Origin: Arcticibacter sp045629565 | Lineage (GTDB): Bacteria; Bacteroidota; Bacteroidia; Sphingobacteriales; Sphingobacteriaceae | DNA: 64,000 nt | Direction of reading: 5' to 3' | Assembly (NCBI RefSeq): GCF_045629565.1 | Contig: NZ_JAZQRL010000007.1 | Coordinates: 12,834 to 76,833, forward strand | Notes under the pieces: model-generated | What the model was told of the DNA's origin: nothing | The model's input: the letters and a program-made list of their open reading frames with translations, nothing else | The model's database searches: none | Translations under genes and position numbers: made by a program | Part shown: piece by piece, positions 1-9,012 of the stretch | Layout of the letters: each line of letters begins with the position of its first letter | Numbering within the stretch: the first letter of the stretch is position 1

Positions 1-12
1 TTGCTCATATCG

Positions 13-528
13 TTAATTTTCCGGAGAATCCGCTTTGGAACTAAACGCAGATTCCATCTCCCGTGCGGTTTCTTCAACCTTCAGCTTGAGGTCCTCCTTA
101 TAAGCCTTAAGATTTTCCGTGATTCGAGGATCTGCAGTTGCTAAGATCTGCGCTGCCAGGATGCCGGCATTCTTTGCTGCGTTTAAGGCAACAGTGGCAA
201 CCGGAATTCCGTTTGGCATTTGAAGGATAGACAGAATGGAATCCCAGCCATCTATTGAGTTCGAAGACTTAACAGGAACGCCAATAACCGGAAGATGCGT
301 AATTGATGCAACCATACCCGGAAGGTGAGCTGCGCCACCTGCACCCGCAATGATCACTTTGATTCCTCGTTCAGCAGCGGTTTTAGCATATTGGAACATT
401 CTTTCCGGTGTGCGATGCGCAGATACTACCGTTATTTCGAATTCGGCACCCAAAGCCTTTAAAACATCCGCGGCATCTTGCATAACCGGTAGATCCGATT
501 TGCTGCCCATAATAATTCCAACTTTCAT
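13..528 (-). CDS. purE: N5-carboxyaminoimidazole ribonucleotide mutase PurE
   Basis: Cytosolic mutase of de novo purine synthesis. It converts N5-CAIR made by PurK into CAIR. The 171-residue protein has the class I PurE hallmarks: an N-terminal GSKSDLPVM loop (residues 8-16), the SAHRTPERM motif near residue 37, and a GAGGAAHLPGM loop near residue 62 that closes over the substrate phosphate. Length is typical. It lies 7 bp downstream of purK on the same strand, so the two are almost certainly co-transcribed and act consecutively. The class I assignment fits the presence of purK. Confidence 0.97.
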   Translation of the reverse strand: MKVGIIMGSKSDLPVMQDAADVLKALGAEFEITVVSAHRTPERMFQYAKTAAERGIKVIIAGAGGAAHLPGMVASITHLPVIGVPVKSSNSIDGWDSILSILQMPNGIPVATVALNAAKNAGILAAQILATADPRITENLKAYKEDLKLKVEETAREMESAFSSKADSPEN

Positions 529-535
529 GTATATA

Positions 536-1675
536 CTAAGCTATTACTTTAACTATGCTTTGAACTAAACGGGCTTTTTCTACAGCTTTCTCACGTATAT
601 CATCAATTATGGTTACGTGACCCATCTTTCTGAACGGTTTAGTGAACTTCTTTCCATAAAGGTGAACGTATACTCCGTCCATTTTCAGGATATCATTCAG
701 GCCCTCGTATACAGCTGGTCCTTCGAATCCCGGCTCTCCGAGTAAATTGATCATGACAGCATTGCTTACCGGTCTGATATCGCCTAAGGGAAGGTTAAAG
801 ATTGCCCTGAGATGTTGCTCAAACTGAGAGACGTAGTTTCCTTCAATCGTATGATGACCGCTATTATGCGGTCTTGGAGCCAGTTCATTCACGAGAATGG
901 TGCCTGTTTTGGTTAGAAACATTTCGACAGCCAGAAGTCCGGTTATTTTTAATGAATTAGCAATTTCAAGAGCTAGAAACTCTGCCCTTTGCTGTACCTC
1001 AAGAGGTAAGGTGCTGGGTGAGATGAGAAATTCAACAAGATTAGCGTCTGGATTGAACTCCATTTCCACGCAAGGGAAAGCTTTTGTTTCCCCATCATTA
1101 TTCCGGGCGACAATTACCGCAATCTCTTTATCAAAATCAACCCACTCCTCAATTATGCTCGGCTCATTAAATGCAGTATCAAAATCACCTTCGTTTTTTA
1201 TTTTATATACGCCTTTACCGTCATAGCCGTCTCTCCTCAGCTTTTGTATGAAAGGGAAAGGAATAGAAGCGTTTTTTAACGAAGCCCTCGACGTTATCAG
1301 CTGAAACGGCGCAGATGGGATGCCATGTTGCTTGAAAAATTCTTTTTGAAGCCCTTTGTCCTGAATCAACCGGATGACACGTGGCTCAGGATAGACGAGC
1401 ACGCCCTCTTCCTCCAGCTTCTGAAGGGCATCGACGTTAACCTTCTCTATTTCGATAGTAAGAAGGTCAAGATTTTTACCGAATTCATAGACCGTTTCAT
1501 AGTCTGTTAGAGAACCAACTACGAACTTATTACACAGATATCTGCAAGACGCCTCCGGGTCAGGGTCGAGAACTCGGATATTAACGTTGTAGTTTATTGC
1601 TTCCTGGATAAGCATACGGCCTAACTGGCCTCCTCCAAGAATTCCTACGCGCAAATCACCATAAAATGCTTTCAT
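536..1675 (-). CDS. purK: 5-(carboxyamino)imidazole ribonucleotide synthase PurK
   Basis: ATP-grasp enzyme that carboxylates AIR with bicarbonate and ATP to give N5-CAIR, the PurE substrate. The N-terminal GILGGGQLGRM segment (residues 11-21) is the family's pre-ATP-grasp signature. The central RRDGYDGKGVYKI stretch and the EEWVDFDKEIAVIVAR stretch are ATP-grasp elements, and LAPRPHNSGHHTIEG near residue 265 is the characteristic PurK substrate/metal site. The 379-residue length is normal. It precedes purE in the same transcriptional direction. The next upstream gene is nuoB, 86 bp away and functionally unrelated. Confidence 0.97.
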   Translation of the reverse strand: MKAFYGDLRVGILGGGQLGRMLIQEAINYNVNIRVLDPDPEASCRYLCNKFVVGSLTDYETVYEFGKNLDLLTIEIEKVNVDALQKLEEEGVLVYPEPRVIRLIQDKGLQKEFFKQHGIPSAPFQLITSRASLKNASIPFPFIQKLRRDGYDGKGVYKIKNEGDFDTAFNEPSIIEEWVDFDKEIAVIVARNNDGETKAFPCVEMEFNPDANLVEFLISPSTLPLEVQQRAEFLALEIANSLKITGLLAVEMFLTKTGTILVNELAPRPHNSGHHTIEGNYVSQFEQHLRAIFNLPLGDIRPVSNAVMINLLGEPGFEGPAVYEGLNDILKMDGVYVHLYGKKFTKPFRKMGHVTIIDDIREKAVEKARLVQSIVKVIA

Positions 1676-1761
1676 TCGTGCAAGTTTACTCTAAATCTCC
1701 GAAAAAAGCTAATATATATCCCCCTGGAGACTACATAATCTAACACGAAATTGCTGGTTAA

Positions 1762-2247
1762 TCAGCTGGATGTCAGAAGACTCTCTTCGGTTATTTTTTT
1801 CTGCAATTCAAGGAAACCACCGATCAGGGACTCGGGGCGTGGCGGACAGCCTTGTACATATATATCCACGGGTATGATACGGTCGACACCTTTTACAACA
1901 TGATAACCATGTTGCCAGTAAGGACCACCACAGTTTGAGCAAGATCCCATAGAAATAACGTAGCGGGGTTCCGGCATCTGCTCATAGAGCCTTCTGATCC
2001 GTTCAGCCATTTTAAACGTTACCGTTCCCGCAATTATAATAACATCAGATTGTCTTGGCGTAGGCCGGGGAAATACCCCAATCCGGTCAAGGTCAAAATT
2101 AGCGGAATAAGCACCCATCATTTCTATCGCGCAGCATGCTATTCCAAAGCTGACAGGCCACAGCGAAGAAAGCCGGGCCCAGTTAAGCAGGTCGTCGAGT
2201 TTAGTAACCATTACTCCACCATCCTGCGACATTTTATCTAAACTCAT
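1762..2247 (-). CDS. nuoB: NADH-quinone oxidoreductase subunit B NuoB
   Basis: Peripheral-arm subunit of respiratory complex I that carries iron-sulfur cluster N2, the last cluster before quinone. All four expected ligands are visible: the adjacent cysteines in GIACCAIEM, the cysteine in the SCSNCGGPYW region and the one in QGCPPRPE. The 161-residue length is typical. Its start overlaps the nuoA stop as ATGA, so translation is probably coupled. No nuoC or later complex I gene follows. The next gene downstream is purK, so the rest of the nuo operon must lie elsewhere. Confidence 0.96.
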   Translation of the reverse strand: MSLDKMSQDGGVMVTKLDDLLNWARLSSLWPVSFGIACCAIEMMGAYSANFDLDRIGVFPRPTPRQSDVIIIAGTVTFKMAERIRRLYEQMPEPRYVISMGSCSNCGGPYWQHGYHVVKGVDRIIPVDIYVQGCPPRPESLIGGFLELQKKITEESLLTSS

Positions 2248-2828
2248 TTTTGTACTCTTTTAAAAGCAGGCTTAAATGCCGGCTTGGGTGATGATACCGG
2301 AGCTAATTGCTCTGGTGCTGTCTTTAACGGTTCTGCAGAAAAAGCTCGTGTGACGTAGGTTTCAGCATTGATCCTGTCATATGCACTCAGAGGTACGGCC
2401 GTTTCCACAACTGACAGTGTAGGCTTCGGCTTTATCCAGTTTAGGTCTTTTCGTCTCCAAACGTAGACGAGCCCCAGTAATAAGATGCCAACGAAGATGA
2501 ACATTTCAATCAGCGCCAGCCATCCCCAGCTAGAATCTGCACCAATCAGTTCTTTTTGTGCAAAAATAGTCGACCACGGAAAAATAAATATCATCTCAAC
2601 TTCAAAAAGAAGAAACACCAACGCAATAACGTAGAATCTGGAGTTAATTTGTACCCATGCATTTCCGCTTGGTTCCTCACCACATTCATAAGAGCTTAGT
2701 TTTAACGCATTTGGCCTGGAGGGGGATAGAAGTCTTGACAAAAGCATGGTGCCCGACACAACCATTATACCCACCAGAAGAATTATAAATACTTTTCCAA
2801 ATTCTGTTAATTGAGACACTTCCTCCAT
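2244..2828 (-). CDS. nuoA: NADH-quinone oxidoreductase subunit A NuoA with C-terminal extension
   Basis: Small membrane subunit of complex I. The first 120 residues show three hydrophobic segments and the conserved SYECGEEPSGNAWVQIN loop that lines the quinone cavity. I place the start at 2828 (protein begins MEEVSQLTEF), not at the further upstream ATG at 2885. The longer reading adds residues before the first helix and would begin inside the promoter of the divergent rpmH gene. A tail of about 70 residues rich in Pro, Ala and Lys follows the third helix and is longer than in textbook NuoA. The stop overlaps the nuoB start. Confidence 0.93.
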   Translation of the reverse strand: MEEVSQLTEFGKVFIILLVGIMVVSGTMLLSRLLSPSRPNALKLSSYECGEEPSGNAWVQINSRFYVIALVFLLFEVEMIFIFPWSTIFAQKELIGADSSWGWLALIEMFIFVGILLLGLVYVWRRKDLNWIKPKPTLSVVETAVPLSAYDRINAETYVTRAFSAEPLKTAPEQLAPVSSPKPAFKPAFKRVQK

Positions 2829-2877
2829 AAAATCAAATGTAAGCAATCCTTTAAAAACACATATTATTAATACAAAA

Positions 2878-2908
2878 TTTGACAATAAAAAAAATCTCTC
2901 TATATTTG
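2878..2908 (+). promoter_or_regulatory. Bacteroidota-type promoter for rpmH
   Basis: TTTG at 2878-2881 and TATATTTG at 2901-2908 are separated by exactly 19 bp. This matches the known Bacteroidota housekeeping consensus (TTTG, about 19 bp, TANNTTTG). The rpmH start codon lies 37 bp downstream of the -7 element. The element sits between divergent nuoA and rpmH. Confidence 0.8.
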
Positions 2909-2945
2909 CGCTCTTTGTAAGAAAGAGTCATATTTTATATAAGTC

Positions 2946-3104
2946 ATGAAAAGAACATTCCAGCCTTCCCAGAGGAAAAGAAGAAATAAGCACGGATTCA
3001 GAGAGCGTATGAGCACTGCCAATGGTAGAAGGGTTTTAGCTTCAAGAAGAGCCAAAGGTAGAAAAAGACTATCAGTATCTGACGAGCGTCGTCATAAAGC
3101 ATAA
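2946..3104 (+). CDS. rpmH: 50S ribosomal protein L34
   Basis: A 52-residue, strongly basic ribosomal protein of the large subunit, beginning MKRTFQPSQRKRRNKHGFRE and continuing through the conserved RMSTANGRRVLASRRAKGR core. It is shorter than many gene-finding cut-offs but sequence and context are unambiguous. rnpA follows 69 bp downstream, the classic rpmH-rnpA order. A consensus promoter lies just upstream. The C-terminal SVSDERRHKA tail is typical of Bacteroidota L34. Confidence 0.98.
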   Translation: MKRTFQPSQRKRRNKHGFRERMSTANGRRVLASRRAKGRKRLSVSDERRHKA

Positions 3105-3112
3105 TTATTGAT

Positions 3113-3139
3113 TGCAGCCGTTGTCCTTACGGAGCTGCA
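3113..3139 (+). other. Short hairpin between rpmH and rnpA
   Basis: TGCAGC (3113-3118) and GCTGCA (3134-3139) are complementary. An inner CGT/ACG pair extends the stem. No T-tract follows, so it is more likely an mRNA processing or attenuation structure than a terminator. Function is inferred only from position. Confidence 0.35.
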
Positions 3140-3173
3140 GATTATCTGCATTCAGGCGTAAAGCAATCAGTAC

Positions 3174-3566
3174 ATGCATACATTTAAGAAAGAAGAACGG
3201 TTATGTAACAAAAGGCTTTTAAAGAAGCTTTTTACTAGCGGTTCTTCTTTTTTAGTATACCCGTTTCGGGTTGTTCATATGCCTGAAGCTACTTCTGACC
3301 ATTACCCGGTTCAGGTTGTAGTTGCCGTTCCCAAACGGAAGTTCAAAAAGGCAGTAGACAGGAATCTGCTAAAGAGAAGAATACGGGAAGCTTACAGGCT
3401 GCATAAAGATACTCACCTATATCCTGTATTGACCAGGAACGACACCCGCATCATCCTCTCATTGAGCTATATAGGCAATGAGATAGCCGATTACAAGATC
3501 ATAGAAAAGAAGCTGTTAACTGTTCTTAAACACTTGCATAAAGCATATGATAGAGAGGATAATTAG
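3174..3566 (+). CDS. rnpA: Ribonuclease P protein component
   Basis: Protein subunit of RNase P, which supports the catalytic RNA in maturing tRNA 5' ends. The N-terminal FKKEERLCNKRLLKKLF stretch is the usual RnpA opening. VPKRKFKKAVDRNLLKRRIREAYR near residue 58 is the diagnostic RNR-type motif that binds precursor tRNA. The 130-residue length is typical. It sits between rpmH and yidD, and its 3' end overlaps yidD by 20 bp, indicating coupled expression. Confidence 0.97.
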   Translation: MHTFKKEERLCNKRLLKKLFTSGSSFLVYPFRVVHMPEATSDHYPVQVVVAVPKRKFKKAVDRNLLKRRIREAYRLHKDTHLYPVLTRNDTRIILSLSYIGNEIADYKIIEKKLLTVLKHLHKAYDREDN

Positions 3567-3792
3567 CGGACTTTCATGGCTCATCGGACGTCTTTTTCTA
3601 ATAGTAATCCGGTTTTATCAGTATTTTATTTCTCCCTTAACTGGTGCATCATGCCGGTTTACACCCACTTGCTCGCAGTATGGTGCAGAAGCGATCAGAA
3701 AGCACGGGCCGTTTAAAGGCGGCTGGCTTACCATCAAACGTATCGGCAGGTGCAACCCCTGGGGCGGTCATGGACATGATCCTGTCCCTTAA
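3547..3792 (+). CDS. yidD: Membrane protein insertion efficiency factor YidD
   Basis: Small membrane-associated protein that aids YidC/Sec-dependent insertion of inner-membrane proteins. The 81-residue sequence has an N-terminal amphipathic/hydrophobic stretch, then the family core with RFTPTCSQY, AIRKHGPFKGGWLTIKR and RCNPWGGHGHDPVP. These conserved Cys, Gly and Trp positions are diagnostic. It overlaps the end of rnpA by 20 bp. Confidence 0.96.
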   Translation: MIERIISGLSWLIGRLFLIVIRFYQYFISPLTGASCRFTPTCSQYGAEAIRKHGPFKGGWLTIKRIGRCNPWGGHGHDPVP

Positions 3793-3823
3793 TTAAATCT
3801 GGAATTAAATCATCATCTAATTC

Positions 3824-4510
3824 ATGGCATTAATACTTCAAATCGAAACATCTACCATATCATGTTCTGTAGCTCTTGCTGAGAACGGAGCTACCATAGC
3901 TTGTAAAGAAGCTTCGGAAAGAAACATCCACGCCTCCAGTATTACATTATTCATCGAAGAGGTAATGAAATCAGCAGGGAAGGGACTGAGCGATCTGGAC
4001 GCTGTCGCGGTCAGTAAAGGTCCAGGTTCCTATACGGGTTTGAGAATTGGTGTTTCCACTGCCAAAGGATTATGTTATGCTCTTGACGTTCCTTTGATCG
4101 CTATCGACACCCTAAAAGCTATGGCTTCCAACAGGGAGGTGAATTCGGGCAACGCAGCGTCTTTACTGTGTCCGATGATCGATGCACGGAGAATGGAAGT
4201 CTACACTGCTGTTTATGACAATGTCTTAAACGAAATCATTCCTGTTTCGGCAAAGATAATTGACGAAAATTCCTTCGCTGACTTACTCGATAGCAGGAAG
4301 ATGCTTTTTTTTGGTGATGGTGCCGGGAAATGTATGGAGATCCTTGGAAGGAAGGCAAACGCCTCCTTCATAACCACGTTTGAAAATTCCGCATCAGATA
4401 TGAGTGAGGAAGCTTTCAAACGCTTTAATCAGCAGCTTTTTGAAGATATCGCCTATTTCGAGCCTTATTACCTCAAAGATTTCGTCGCAACTACACCCAA
4501 AGTCATCTAG
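3824..4510 (+). CDS. tsaB: tRNA threonylcarbamoyladenosine biosynthesis protein TsaB
   Basis: Regulatory partner of TsaD in the complex that makes N6-threonylcarbamoyladenosine at position 37 of ANN-decoding tRNAs. The ASKHA-type fold is recognisable from LQIETSTISCSVAL at the N-terminus and KGPGSYTGLRIGVSTAKGL near residue 66. The 228-residue length is typical of Bacteroidota TsaB. Its TAG stop shares the CTAG tetranucleotide with the TAG stop of the convergent gene on the other strand. Confidence 0.95.
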   Translation: MALILQIETSTISCSVALAENGATIACKEASERNIHASSITLFIEEVMKSAGKGLSDLDAVAVSKGPGSYTGLRIGVSTAKGLCYALDVPLIAIDTLKAMASNREVNSGNAASLLCPMIDARRMEVYTAVYDNVLNEIIPVSAKIIDENSFADLLDSRKMLFFGDGAGKCMEILGRKANASFITTFENSASDMSEEAFKRFNQQLFEDIAYFEPYYLKDFVATTPKVI

Positions 4511-5946
4511 TCACGTTTTCCAAATATCTTGTTCAGGAACCCTGTCCCGGGAATCCGGTGGTTGATGCCTGGGATGTAATTCTCATTTTGGGGGTCACTT
4601 ACAATTCTGCCAAACTTCAGTGAGAAGCCGAGATAGGCTGATGCTCCTTTGATTCCTTCGTTCAATCGTTCTTTACGCCGATTCTGATCGTCGGTAAGTA
4701 ACACCCCGGCCTTGTAAGACTGGAAGAGATTGTCGGTTCCCATGAAGAACTCCACATTGGGCGACTTAAGCATAAGCTGTCCTCCAAACTGGAAGTAATC
4801 GTTGAGATTATACGCCCCTGAAGCTCCGATATGTAAAATTTTATATCGAAAGGAATTCATAAGAACGATATCTCCGCTATTGTTGAAAAGACTTTTAGAC
4901 AACAATGCAGATAGCTTAAACGCACCGAAATTCTTTGATATAAGAGCTTCCGCCTTTCCGTTGATCACCGATGTGTAGCGTTCTCTCACCAGCACATCCT
5001 GTATGTTGTTTAATTGATCTTCTGCATCATCCAGCGTGTTTATATTCAAATCAGAGCCGTTCCTATAAGAATCATTACTCCAACGGATAAAGCCTATATC
5101 CTTCAGATTGGTCAGTACATTCCAACCGTCCCTGAGCTTCATATTGCTGCTAAGCGTTAAAGACATACCCGGATTACGGAAGTTAGGACGTAGATCATCC
5201 CAGGCTATATTGTCATAGTAGCTGCTGCGCAGAACTCCGCCGACAGTAAAAGTCCGGTAATCCGGAGAGGCAGGGTCAATATTAAGTTCGCCCGATCGCA
5301 CCTTGACAGAATTATGAGCGATACCGCTGAGATAGCTCAGCTTAATTCCGTAGCTAAATTTTTGATTGTACTGCTCCCTGAATGTAAATCCAATCTGGTG
5401 GTAGGCTTGAGCCTGGAGGTCGGTGGCGCGGAGCTGATTAGGACCTGTTCTGTTCAAATACTCATCAATGCCATTAATCCCCTGTTCGTTAGCCGTTTTA
5501 AATACAATTAAAGCCTGGTTATGAAGCTTTCCATGACTCTCTGCCCTGGTTTGCCATGAAAAGCCAAGTTCACGCCTATGATCAACTGTCTTAAATAGCC
5601 GCAGCATCAGGAGATATGAATTCTCACTCGCATTAAGCCTGTTAAACCGCCGGGCATCGACATCCAGATCACTGATCGAGAGACCATTCGAATAGAGGAG
5701 AATGTTTTTGAGCGCAACCTGTGCCGGTCCGTTAAACTTCAAGTTCACACCACTGTTTGGCACAAAGAAATTCGAAGCAAACTGCCTGCTTTCATTCAGC
5801 TCGAAAGGAGATTGCGCAGGGTTCTCAAAAGAATCCCACAAAGATCCTGTTCCGTAAAGCGAAAACTGTTGTGCGGGGACTTTAGATGAGAGGAAAAAAA
5901 ACAGAAGGCCGCACCAGGCAGCCCTCGATCTATAGCTTGTACGCAT
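4507..5946 (-). CDS. Exported outer-membrane-type protein (DUF5723-like)
   Basis: Predicted secreted protein of about 479 residues. I start it at 5946, where MRTSYRSRAAWCGLLFFFLSS followed by KVPAQQ reads as a signal peptide cleaved near AQQ. The same frame stays open far upstream, but that part is antisense-like coding inside the neighbouring gene and is rejected. The mature part has many alternating aromatic/polar strands, asparagine-rich turns and repeated short hydrophobic segments, as in outer-membrane beta-barrels of the DUF5723 type common in Bacteroidota. That family name is from memory of similar proteins. Its start lies 17 bp inside the end of the upstream gene, suggesting coupled translation and a joint envelope role. 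Confidence 0.7.
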   Translation of the reverse strand: MRTSYRSRAAWCGLLFFFLSSKVPAQQFSLYGTGSLWDSFENPAQSPFELNESRQFASNFFVPNSGVNLKFNGPAQVALKNILLYSNGLSISDLDVDARRFNRLNASENSYLLMLRLFKTVDHRRELGFSWQTRAESHGKLHNQALIVFKTANEQGINGIDEYLNRTGPNQLRATDLQAQAYHQIGFTFREQYNQKFSYGIKLSYLSGIAHNSVKVRSGELNIDPASPDYRTFTVGGVLRSSYYDNIAWDDLRPNFRNPGMSLTLSSNMKLRDGWNVLTNLKDIGFIRWSNDSYRNGSDLNINTLDDAEDQLNNIQDVLVRERYTSVINGKAEALISKNFGAFKLSALLSKSLFNNSGDIVLMNSFRYKILHIGASGAYNLNDYFQFGGQLMLKSPNVEFFMGTDNLFQSYKAGVLLTDDQNRRKERLNEGIKGASAYLGFSLKFGRIVSDPQNENYIPGINHRIPGTGFLNKIFGKRD

Positions 5947-8563
5947 GTAGGTTGCCATCCGGACTGCCGCAGATAAGGTAGCGCAAACCATCGTTTCGAA
6001 TAACGCCCATATAGAACTCTCCAACAGCCTTAATCGGAAAACCTCTGGATACATTCCCTTCATTGTCAAATAGATATATTTCATTATTCTGGTAAGACGA
6101 AACAGCAATGCTCCAGGAGCTCTTATCAGTGCTGAAAAATTGTAGATTTCTCTTAACCGAATCCTCAAATTCATAGCTGAAAACAGATGTATTGTCACGG
6201 TTGAATACGGATAATCCCTTATTATCAAGGTAAATATACTCAGGATAACTATCTCCGGTAATATTTTTGTAACCAAATACATGGTTTTCATCCCAGACAC
6301 CGATGCTGGTCCGCGAGACGGAATCAGTAAAAGAAATCTCGTGAAGCACGCCCGCCGTGTCTGTTGTTACCATCCAGGAATCTTCCGCCCGTTCTTTAAT
6401 AACGGGAAAGAGTCCACTACGGAAATCTGTAACTACATTCTTCTCTGAAGCCTGGTGCAGGAGTGATCCGTCCCGCTCATCAAAGAAGAAGAACTCGCCT
6501 GTTCTTGTACCCGCGATAATGTACGGTGTTTCTCCGGCTTCAGTATAAACCAGCTCCGTAAAGATTCTGGAAGGCAGATTCTTATCCCAGGCTTCCAACG
6601 CTTTTCCTTCGGTTGTATACCCCAAAATCTTATTTTGTGCGGCGATATAGATCTTTGCCTGTGCCGGATCATTTCCTGTCAACGTCAGGCCATGTACGGT
6701 CTTCTGCGGAATCGATACCGGAAATCCACTAACTGCAGATCCGTCAGGATGAATCCTGTAAATTCTGTCTTCTGTGTTGAATAGAATAGTTTCATCCTTC
6801 AACTGGTGGAGCTTACCCCGTATGGTTCCGGGAAGCTGAGTGGCCCAGATCCGCTTCCCTTCGTCAGAGATCGCATAGAGGTTATAAACATTATCCTGCA
6901 CCATAATAATGTGCTGATCACCACTCCTGAATACCTGAGGGGCGGAGGCGATCCGTGCGTTCATCTTATAAGACCATTCTTTCTTGAAGTCGCGCTTCGC
7001 GAGTGTATTATAATTGGCAAATACATTGGTTTGGAAATGCTTACTCGCAGAACTCCATTGAACAGAGAGTCCGTAAAAGTTCGACAATCCCGATTCTTCA
7101 TCTTTAAACAGGGCGGCATATCGGCTTTTCAAAGTGGAGCGGATCTGTCTGGAAGAATTTTTGTTTTCAGCGAAAAAGGAAATATTGCTGCTCGTTGCCA
7201 CCAGCTGGTCGTGCTCCTTGAAGTCTTTTAACTTATTCAAGAACCTGCTAGCTTTATAGCTGTCCATATAGCGCGTAATCGCACCCTGTGAATTCGCCAG
7301 AACCATCATGTTGTCGAAGATCTGAAAGTATGGCCTCACAAAAGGTTTCATCGGATCCCCGTAACAGTAATAGAAAACGTTAGAATAATCAATCCGGCTG
7401 ATAAATTCGGAAGCTTTACCGGAAACCTGCTGAAGGGAAGCTTCCAGAGCCGGGCCATTGTTCAGTTTAAGCAGGGCCAGCTTTTCACCTTCCGCCGTTT
7501 CAAATACAAGGAATTCATTGCCTAACTTAGGGATCAGATCATGGTCGATGTTGAGCGACCTTTCTGTCATTATCGCTTTCACCTGCGCCTGAAGTCTGGG
7601 CAGCTCCTTCTTTTTGGTAAAGTAGTTTCTTAAATCTGCATGAAAGATCTTAAAATTTGAAATGCCGAAGGTCAGGAAGTTAGCCGTGTTCTGTGGGAGG
7701 ATACCTTTAAGCTGGTTTTGAACCGGACGTTGCTTAAGGAATGTATTCAAGTAGTTACTGCTGCTTGTGTCGGGCGTACTGTTTCCGTTAAACATAAGCG
7801 CATCGCTCTTGAAGTTCATGCCAAGTGCAGCGTATCCTTTCAGTCCGTTTAGAAGCTGCATATTACCGTTGGCACGCCCGTTCATAAAAGACATCACAAA
7901 GCGAGATAAATTTCCAGCGTTTACAAAGAGATTCACGGGCGAATTCAGGTTCTTATCCGCTTCCTTATTGATCAGCTCAATGAAATCATCAGGAATTTTG
8001 TCGCTTTTCTCATTCAAAGCTATTGTGAGGAGGTCTAATGAGAAGCTGCCAATAACCACGCCCTTGTCAATATGAATAAAGAACGGACGCTTTAACGTGC
8101 TCAATTCAAGTTTGAAGACTGAGTTCTCGCCAATCGGCGTGCATTTAACTCCTTCAATATTTTTAAGGGTCAGCTCTGCATCGTCCTTTTTAACCGATGA
8201 GCCTGTTCCGATAGCGAACAGGTAGTCGATCGAATCGGCTTTCAGCTGGTGAAATGATATGAAAACCTTTTCACCGCTGCTTATCTCCGCAACAAGGGGA
8301 TCGTTCAATAAAACCGACTTGAGCTGAGATATTTCAGCACTGCGTCGCTCACCAATAACCTCGCCAAAAAGCTCATAGTCTTCCACGATATCATAAAATG
8401 ATTCGTCATTACTGAAATTGACAACCAGGGTAGCGTCTGAGGGTATATATTTTAATACTTTTGTATTGCTGTTGGAGTTACCGGTAAGTTCTGCAAAGTA
8501 CTTGACCGCGATGAATATGATCGCGACTAATAGAACAGAACTGAAAATGATTAATTTCTTCAT
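5930..8563 (-). CDS. Large membrane-anchored exported protein, possibly DUF3352-like, with propeller-like C-terminus
   Basis: An 877-residue protein with one N-terminal transmembrane anchor or uncleaved signal (KLIIFSSVLLVAIIFIAVKYF). The first half (residues 40-500) resembles secreted DUF3352-type proteins, starting with a PSDATLVVNFSND segment. The second half (about 540-870) contains repeated blade-like units such as YNLYAISDEGKRIWATQLPG, YRIHPDGSAVSGFPVSI and IYLFDNEGNVSRGFPIKA. These look like PQQ/WD-type beta-propeller blades. No catalytic motif is evident. It overlaps the downstream barrel-like protein and probably works with it in the envelope. Function unknown. Confidence 0.72.
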   Translation of the reverse strand: MKKLIIFSSVLLVAIIFIAVKYFAELTGNSNSNTKVLKYIPSDATLVVNFSNDESFYDIVEDYELFGEVIGERRSAEISQLKSVLLNDPLVAEISSGEKVFISFHQLKADSIDYLFAIGTGSSVKKDDAELTLKNIEGVKCTPIGENSVFKLELSTLKRPFFIHIDKGVVIGSFSLDLLTIALNEKSDKIPDDFIELINKEADKNLNSPVNLFVNAGNLSRFVMSFMNGRANGNMQLLNGLKGYAALGMNFKSDALMFNGNSTPDTSSSNYLNTFLKQRPVQNQLKGILPQNTANFLTFGISNFKIFHADLRNYFTKKKELPRLQAQVKAIMTERSLNIDHDLIPKLGNEFLVFETAEGEKLALLKLNNGPALEASLQQVSGKASEFISRIDYSNVFYYCYGDPMKPFVRPYFQIFDNMMVLANSQGAITRYMDSYKASRFLNKLKDFKEHDQLVATSSNISFFAENKNSSRQIRSTLKSRYAALFKDEESGLSNFYGLSVQWSSASKHFQTNVFANYNTLAKRDFKKEWSYKMNARIASAPQVFRSGDQHIIMVQDNVYNLYAISDEGKRIWATQLPGTIRGKLHQLKDETILFNTEDRIYRIHPDGSAVSGFPVSIPQKTVHGLTLTGNDPAQAKIYIAAQNKILGYTTEGKALEAWDKNLPSRIFTELVYTEAGETPYIIAGTRTGEFFFFDERDGSLLHQASEKNVVTDFRSGLFPVIKERAEDSWMVTTDTAGVLHEISFTDSVSRTSIGVWDENHVFGYKNITGDSYPEYIYLDNKGLSVFNRDNTSVFSYEFEDSVKRNLQFFSTDKSSWSIAVSSYQNNEIYLFDNEGNVSRGFPIKAVGEFYMGVIRNDGLRYLICGSPDGNLHAYKL

Positions 8564-8628
8564 CGTCTGTTTACAAACTTAGATAAATTTTACCTTTAAC
8601 CTTAATTTAGCACCCTTAAGATTTGAGT

Positions 8629-9012
8629 ATGAACAAAAAGATTATCGTCACTGCGGCACTGTTCGGAATTTTAGCTGTTATCCTGGGAGCCTTCGGAGCT
8701 CATGGACTAAAGAGTCTGATTTCCACATCTGACCTCGAAAACTGGAAAACAGCAGTCAGCTATCACTTTTATCATACTCTGGCCTTGCTGTTCCTTTCTA
8801 CCATGGTCCGCTACCGCGACCGGTTCATCGAATTTGCCTATTATGCATTCACGATAGGAATTCTACTATTTTCCGGTTCTCTTTATCTCTTGTCTACAAG
8901 AGCGGTAACCGGACTGGAATCCGGAATCCTTGGTCCGATCACCCCCATAGGAGGACTCATGTTCATCCTCGGATGGGTGTTCCTTTTACTGGCAGCAATC
9001 AAGAATAAATAA
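8629..9012 (+). CDS. DUF423 family small membrane protein
   Basis: A 127-residue protein with four predicted membrane segments. It begins MNKKIIVTAALFGILAVILG, and the following AFGAHGLK is the hallmark of the DUF423/YgdD family. I chose the ATG at 8629; a TTG two codons earlier is possible. The protein is of unknown biochemical role and is found in the inner membrane. Its stop overlaps the start of priA by one base (TAATG), so the two are co-transcribed. Confidence 0.93.
   Translation: MNKKIIVTAALFGILAVILGAFGAHGLKSLISTSDLENWKTAVSYHFYHTLALLFLSTMVRYRDRFIEFAYYAFTIGILLFSGSLYLLSTRAVTGLESGILGPITPIGGLMFILGWVFLLLAAIKNK

Noticed and set aside
5947..6300. A longer N-terminus for the barrel-like protein
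   Set aside because: It lies wholly inside the neighbouring coding region; a clear signal peptide starts at 5946.
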